Assembly: GCF_963668085.1 (NCBI RefSeq)
Contig: NZ_OY764058.1
Span: 248,001-312,000 of the forward strand
Source: an uncultured Ilyobacter sp.
GTDB taxonomy: Bacteria; Fusobacteriota; Fusobacteriia; Fusobacteriales; Fusobacteriaceae
Direction of reading: 5' to 3'
Length of the DNA stretch: 64,000 bases
The notes beneath the pieces are model-generated. The model had not been told where the DNA came from. It saw nothing but the letters and a program-made list of their open reading frames with translations, and ran no database searches. The translations under genes and the position numbers were made by a program. Numbering within the stretch: the first letter of the stretch is position 1; each line of letters starts with the position of its first letter. Positions 60,212-64,000 of this stretch are shown in pieces.

Positions 60212-62269
60212 ATGTCTGAAAAAGATGAAAATATAGCGTCAGAACTTTTGCTAGAAGAAACTGGTAAAATAAGACAGAATAGAAAAATAGATAGACTTTT
60301 AATATCCGGAATATCAATTTTATGGGCGATATTTCAATTGGCACTACCTAAATTTTTAATATTAGACAGTGTCTCTACCAGAGCTGTACATCTTACCTTT
60401 GCAATTGTATTGGCTTTTCTGAGTATTCCTGCAGTAAAGAAGCCTGTAAAAAAATTAAAATTTTTACATAGGGTGGACTATATTCCCCTATCTGACATGC
60501 TCCTTGCCTTTGTATCTATAGGGGTAATTCTTTATATTATTATCGATAAAGGGGGAATAGCCTCAAGGTCTGGAATGCCAAATCAAGTTGACTATATTTT
60601 TGGTATAAGCACGGTTATATTTGTACTTCTAGCAGCTTATAGAATGATCGGTACGGCCTTACCTATAATATCGATACTTATATCGACATATGCCTTTATG
60701 GGGCCGAATATGCCTGGAATATTTGCTTTTAAAGGGGTATCGCTTACAAAATATATCAGCCAAATATCCTTATCCACAGAGGGAATATATGGAATTCCCT
60801 TGGATGTTTCAGCAAACACGGTATTTTTGTTTGTATTACTTGGAGCACTTCTTGATAAAGTGGGGGCAGGACAGTTTTTTAATGATCTATCCTTCTCATT
60901 GCTTGGAAAATACAAAGGGGGACCTGCAAAAGCCTCTGTCGTATCAAGTGGCTTAAGTGGACTTATTTCTGGGTCTAGTATAGCAAATGTAGTTACTACG
61001 GGAACTTTTACAATTCCTTTGATGAAAAAAGCAGGATATCCAGCCAAAATAGCTGCAGCTACAGAGGTGGCTGCAAGTACAAATGGTCAACTGATGCCCC
61101 CTATAATGGGAGCCGCAGCCTTTATTATTGCCGAATACCTTGGTATTTCATATATAGAAGTTATAAAGGCAGCAGCGGTACCCGCCTTTGTATCATACTT
61201 TGCTTTATTTTACATAACTCATTTAGAAGCTTTAAAATTAGGCTTAAAGGGTCTTCCAAAAGCCGACCTTCCTAATTTTTTTAAGACGGTTAAATCAGGG
61301 GGGCACTATTTGATACCTCTTGGGATGCTTGTATATGAACTTATGGTAATGAGACATTCACCAAAACTTTCAGCTTTTAACGCTATAATGGTTTTATTCG
61401 TTGTGGCACTTGCACAAGAAATTTTTAGAGCGAACAAGAGAGGTGAAGACTTTGCAACAGGTCTAAAGAATGGAATGAAAATCATTACTGATGGTCTTAT
61501 AAACGGTTCTAGAAATATGATGGGTGTCGCTTTAGCAACAGCTGCAGCGGGAATAGTGGTAGGAGTTGTTTCTATGGGTATAGGAAGTATGATAGTACAG
61601 ATAGTAGAAGTACTTTCCCAAGGAAATATTTTCCTATTGTTGTTCATAACCGCAGTTGCGAGCTTAATACTGGGAATGGGACTCCCTACAACTGCGACAT
61701 ATATAGTTATGGCATCAATTACAGTTCCTGTAATTATAAAGCTGAGTGCAGTCTATGCACTAAATCCAGTAGCTCCAGTGGCGGCACATCTCTTCTGTTT
61801 TTATTTTGGAATTTTGGCAGATGATACCCCACCTGTTGGACTGGCCGCCTATACTGCGGCTGCAATAGCTGAATCTGATCCAATTTCAACAGGGATTCAA
61901 GGATTCATATATGACTTAAGAACAGCGGTAATACCATTTATGTTTGTATTTAATCCAGATTTAGTTCTTGTTGGAATAAATAACTGGCCAGAAGCCCTCT
62001 TGATATTTGCAATGGCTTGTTTGGGATCATTTGCATTTACAAGTCTTTCTCAAGGGTGGTTTCTTGTTAAAAATAAGTGGTATGAACTGCCACTATTTGC
62101 AATTATAACATTGATTTTATTTTTCCCAGGGATATTATCTATTTTATTCAAGCTTCCAATGGAGAATAGATATTACTTTTATAGTATAGGTCTTGTACTT
62201 TATGGAATAGTCTACTTGATGCAGAACTCTAGAAAAAAGGGTGAAGTGCTAGCAGATATGAGTGTATAA
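60212..62269 (+). CDS. TRAP transporter fused permease (DctQM, TAXI type)
   Basis: This 685-residue integral membrane protein has about 16-18 spans, with a small-subunit part first (to about 200) and the large DctM part after. The motifs GLSGLISGSSIANVVTTG and LGMGLPTTATYIVMA are typical. The start is ATG 60212 behind AGGAGAG. Uptake is driven by an ion gradient, probably sodium (family knowledge). Confidence 0.92.
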   Translation: MSEKDENIASELLLEETGKIRQNRKIDRLLISGISILWAIFQLALPKFLILDSVSTRAVHLTFAIVLAFLSIPAVKKPVKKLKFLHRVDYIPLSDMLLAFVSIGVILYIIIDKGGIASRSGMPNQVDYIFGISTVIFVLLAAYRMIGTALPIISILISTYAFMGPNMPGIFAFKGVSLTKYISQISLSTEGIYGIPLDVSANTVFLFVLLGALLDKVGAGQFFNDLSFSLLGKYKGGPAKASVVSSGLSGLISGSSIANVVTTGTFTIPLMKKAGYPAKIAAATEVAASTNGQLMPPIMGAAAFIIAEYLGISYIEVIKAAAVPAFVSYFALFYITHLEALKLGLKGLPKADLPNFFKTVKSGGHYLIPLGMLVYELMVMRHSPKLSAFNAIMVLFVVALAQEIFRANKRGEDFATGLKNGMKIITDGLINGSRNMMGVALATAAAGIVVGVVSMGIGSMIVQIVEVLSQGNIFLLLFITAVASLILGMGLPTTATYIVMASITVPVIIKLSAVYALNPVAPVAAHLFCFYFGILADDTPPVGLAAYTAAAIAESDPISTGIQGFIYDLRTAVIPFMFVFNPDLVLVGINNWPEALLIFAMACLGSFAFTSLSQGWFLVKNKWYELPLFAIITLILFFPGILSILFKLPMENRYYFYSIGLVLYGIVYLMQNSRKKGEVLADMSV

Positions 62270-62394
62270 AAGTTTGCTGAAACTGTCAATAAAATCATGC
62301 TGAAGAGCAGTCATCCTAGATCTAATTGTCGGTAATGATTAAGCTATATATAGGCTTGGAAACACAAACTTTTAGTGTACTTATCAATTTTTAT

Positions 62395-62431
62395 AGTGGT
62401 GTGCTGTGTCAGGCACATCACTTTATTTTTT
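62395..62431 (+). terminator. Terminator of the TRAP operon
   Basis: AGTGGTGTGC pairs with GCACATCACT (one wobble) and a T-rich run follows. Confidence 0.75.
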
Positions 62432-62547
62432 TATCTATTTTCAATAACAATGAAATTTAGTGTAAATGAAAATTTTAGCACTTTTAATTTGAAGATGATT
62501 ATTATACAATGTAAAAAATATTTATGATAGAAGGTGATTAGAACACA

Positions 62548-63846
62548 GTGATAAAAAAGAGTGACATAAAAATTCGAAACATCTTTATTGTTTGTATGGT
62601 AGCTATTTTGATAGGTCCATTTTATATAACGCCCTTTAATACAAATTTTTACCTCACGTTATTGCCCATTTTTTTATCACTTTTCTTAATCTGTTTTAAG
62701 AATGATAACATTCTGGCTATCTCTTTATCATTGGGGCTATCGACCTTTTTATTTCGGTCAGCTGTTTTTTACCTGAGTAATGATATATCTATTGAAAATG
62801 TAGTCAGTCAATATACCCCCTTACTAGTATATTATTTGTCATTTGGAATTTTATTTCAAAAATTAAAAGTGAGGCAAATATTGGATAATCCATTTAATGC
62901 TTTCCTGAGCATATGGGCATGTGATTCTATATCAAATGTTATAGAGGTTTCAACCAGACAGATATGGAGAATCGTCGATTTTAGTACTATATTAAGTAAG
63001 ATTATGCTTGTAGGAGCTATCAGAACAACAATAATACTGTTTATCTATTATCTAATAAGATATTTGGTTATCAAGTTTCAAGAAAGTGAACGAGATAAAT
63101 ATTATCACGAAAGTATTATGTTTATTTCAAAATTAAAAACAGAGTTGTTTTTTTTAAAAAAATCCAGAGACAATATTGAAGATATGGTGGCCTATGTACA
63201 TCACTATTATGAAGTCACTGAAGATGAAAAACTAAAGGCTCCTTTTTTGAAGATTGCCAAGGATATTCATGAGGTAAAAAAAGATTACCTGAGGGTAATT
63301 GCAGGTATGGACACTATTTTTCACTCTGATACAAATATAAAATATATGAGTAATAAGGATATTTTAAACATTGTGGCTGACAACGCACTGAAATTAATTA
63401 AAAGCAAGGATAAAAATATAGCCTTGTCTGTTCATTACGATCAGGTATTTCTGACAAATGATTTTTATTCAATTATATCCATATTAAATAATTTAATCAT
63501 CAATAGCATTGACTCAATCGAATCTTTTGGGGAGATAGATATTGAAATGACATTTAAGGGCAAGAATATAGAGATTACCGTTGTAGATACTGGAGAAGGA
63601 ATACCAGAGGATAAAATGGATGTTATTTTTAAATCTGGGTATACCACAAAGTATGATGCCGAAACAGGTAAAATGTCCACAGGTCTAGGACTTTCTCATG
63701 TTCATAACATTGTCACAGAATATTTCAATGGGGTTATTAAAGTGGAGTCTAAAATAAAAAAAGGAACCAAAATGATTATTGATATTCCAAAAGAGACACT
63801 GATGAGGGGAGGCGAAAGAGATGTCAACAATTTATATAGTAGATGA
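62548..63846 (+). CDS. Membrane sensor histidine kinase
   Basis: The N-terminal half has about six membrane segments. The ATPase part has the N box ILNNLIINSIDSIE, G1 VVDTGEGIPED, F box IFKSGYTTK and G2 STGLGLSHVHNIV. The phospho-accepting His is not in a classical H box; it may lie in the coiled region around residue 215. The start is GTG 62548. It resembles DctB/CitA-like kinases in its C-terminal ATPase. It overlaps the following regulator gene by 26 bp and is next to the TRAP operon, which it may control. Confidence 0.85.
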   Translation: MIKKSDIKIRNIFIVCMVAILIGPFYITPFNTNFYLTLLPIFLSLFLICFKNDNILAISLSLGLSTFLFRSAVFYLSNDISIENVVSQYTPLLVYYLSFGILFQKLKVRQILDNPFNAFLSIWACDSISNVIEVSTRQIWRIVDFSTILSKIMLVGAIRTTIILFIYYLIRYLVIKFQESERDKYYHESIMFISKLKTELFFLKKSRDNIEDMVAYVHHYYEVTEDEKLKAPFLKIAKDIHEVKKDYLRVIAGMDTIFHSDTNIKYMSNKDILNIVADNALKLIKSKDKNIALSVHYDQVFLTNDFYSIISILNNLIINSIDSIESFGEIDIEMTFKGKNIEITVVDTGEGIPEDKMDVIFKSGYTTKYDAETGKMSTGLGLSHVHNIVTEYFNGVIKVESKIKKGTKMIIDIPKETLMRGGERDVNNLYSR

Positions 63847-64000
63847 TGATCCTAGTATTGTTACTATTTTAAAAGATATTCTGAATAAGTATTTCAAAGG
63901 ATCATTAATCGGCAGTTCTTTTAATGGTGAAGATGCAATTGAAGAGATAAAGATGCTTAAACCTAATATAGTATTGTTAGACTTTTTATTGCCAGATAAA
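63821..64000 (+). CDS. Response regulator, N-terminus only (runs off right edge)
   Basis: From ATG 63821 the receiver domain begins STIYIVDDDPSIVTILKDI, with the acidic pocket (DDD) and the phospho-accepting Asp in NIVLLDFLLPD. The frame is open to the edge. It overlaps the kinase gene and is its evident partner. The output domain is not visible. Confidence 0.9.
   Translation, partial: MSTIYIVDDDPSIVTILKDILNKYFKGSLIGSSFNGEDAIEEIKMLKPNIVLLDFLLPDK

Noticed and set aside
1-64000. CRISPR arrays, rRNA genes or other tRNA genes
   Set aside because: I saw no regularly spaced repeats, no rRNA-like sequence and no tRNA other than tRNA-Sec, though a covariance scan was not possible.

Overview
The window is low-GC, densely coding bacterial DNA. 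It most resembles an anaerobic, amino-acid-fermenting member of the Fusobacteriota (an Ilyobacter/Propionigenium/Psychrilyobacter-like marine or sediment organism). That placement is an inference from base composition, gene content (gdhA, aspartase, 4-hydroxybutyrate dehydrogenase, selA/selB, TAXI-TRAP transport, outer-membrane-type barrels) and polypurine ribosome binding sites; no rRNA is present to prove it.

Layout. 1-1641: start of a lipoprotein gene at the left edge and a trimethylamine methyltransferase gene (mttB) with one in-frame amber codon, the usual pyrrolysine position. 2.3-4.3 kb: glutamate dehydrogenase plus a tiny CxxC protein. 4.4-13.4 kb (minus strand): an apparent sulfonate (taurine-type) module with a TauE/SafE exporter, a cytidylate-kinase-like protein, a SsuBC/TauBC-type ABC transporter, an iron alcohol dehydrogenase, a class III aminotransferase and two tandem PucR-type regulators. 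14-25 kb: 5-formyl-THF cyclo-ligase, then the arginine operon argCJ-carAB-argBDF behind an Arg-codon-rich leader peptide and terminators. 25-29.3 kb: selB, selA, a C_GCAxxG_C_C protein and a divergent tRNA-Sec. 29.4-33 kb: a decayed mobile region (tyrosine recombinase, serine recombinase, nuclease and GGDEF remnants, a large imperfect palindrome) around an S1-domain protein. 33-37.7 kb: a large GGDEF/HD-GYP sensor, a type IV pilin-like protein and a cupin. 37.8-45.6 kb: a truncated flavodiiron protein, an IS3-family element, and a copper region with two multicopper oxidases, a metallochaperone and a decayed copper ATPase. 45.6-54.6 kb: small unknown genes, HD-GYP and GGDEF signalling proteins, a lone periplasmic binding protein and 4-hydroxybutyrate dehydrogenase. 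54.8-64 kb: a second tiny CxxC gene, aspartase, a GSAM-like aminotransferase, a TAXI-TRAP transporter and the start of a two-component system.

The most interesting structure is regulatory. A fixed-geometry promoter element occurs five times: a TTGTGC-N4-GCACAA-type palindrome, 21 bp, a TTGTAA-type -35 box, exactly 17 bp, then a -10 box. Each copy points at a gene: glutamate dehydrogenase (two copies), the aminotransferase operon, aspartase and one of the CxxC peptides; the other peptide lies directly downstream of gdhA. This looks like an undescribed amino-acid catabolism regulon. Separately, two 67-nt leader RNAs, aligning without gaps and with compensatory pairing changes, sit on top of intrinsic terminators in front of the ABC permease and one PucR regulator; they are a candidate riboswitch class. 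The window also carries machinery for selenocysteine and an apparent pyrrolysine codon.
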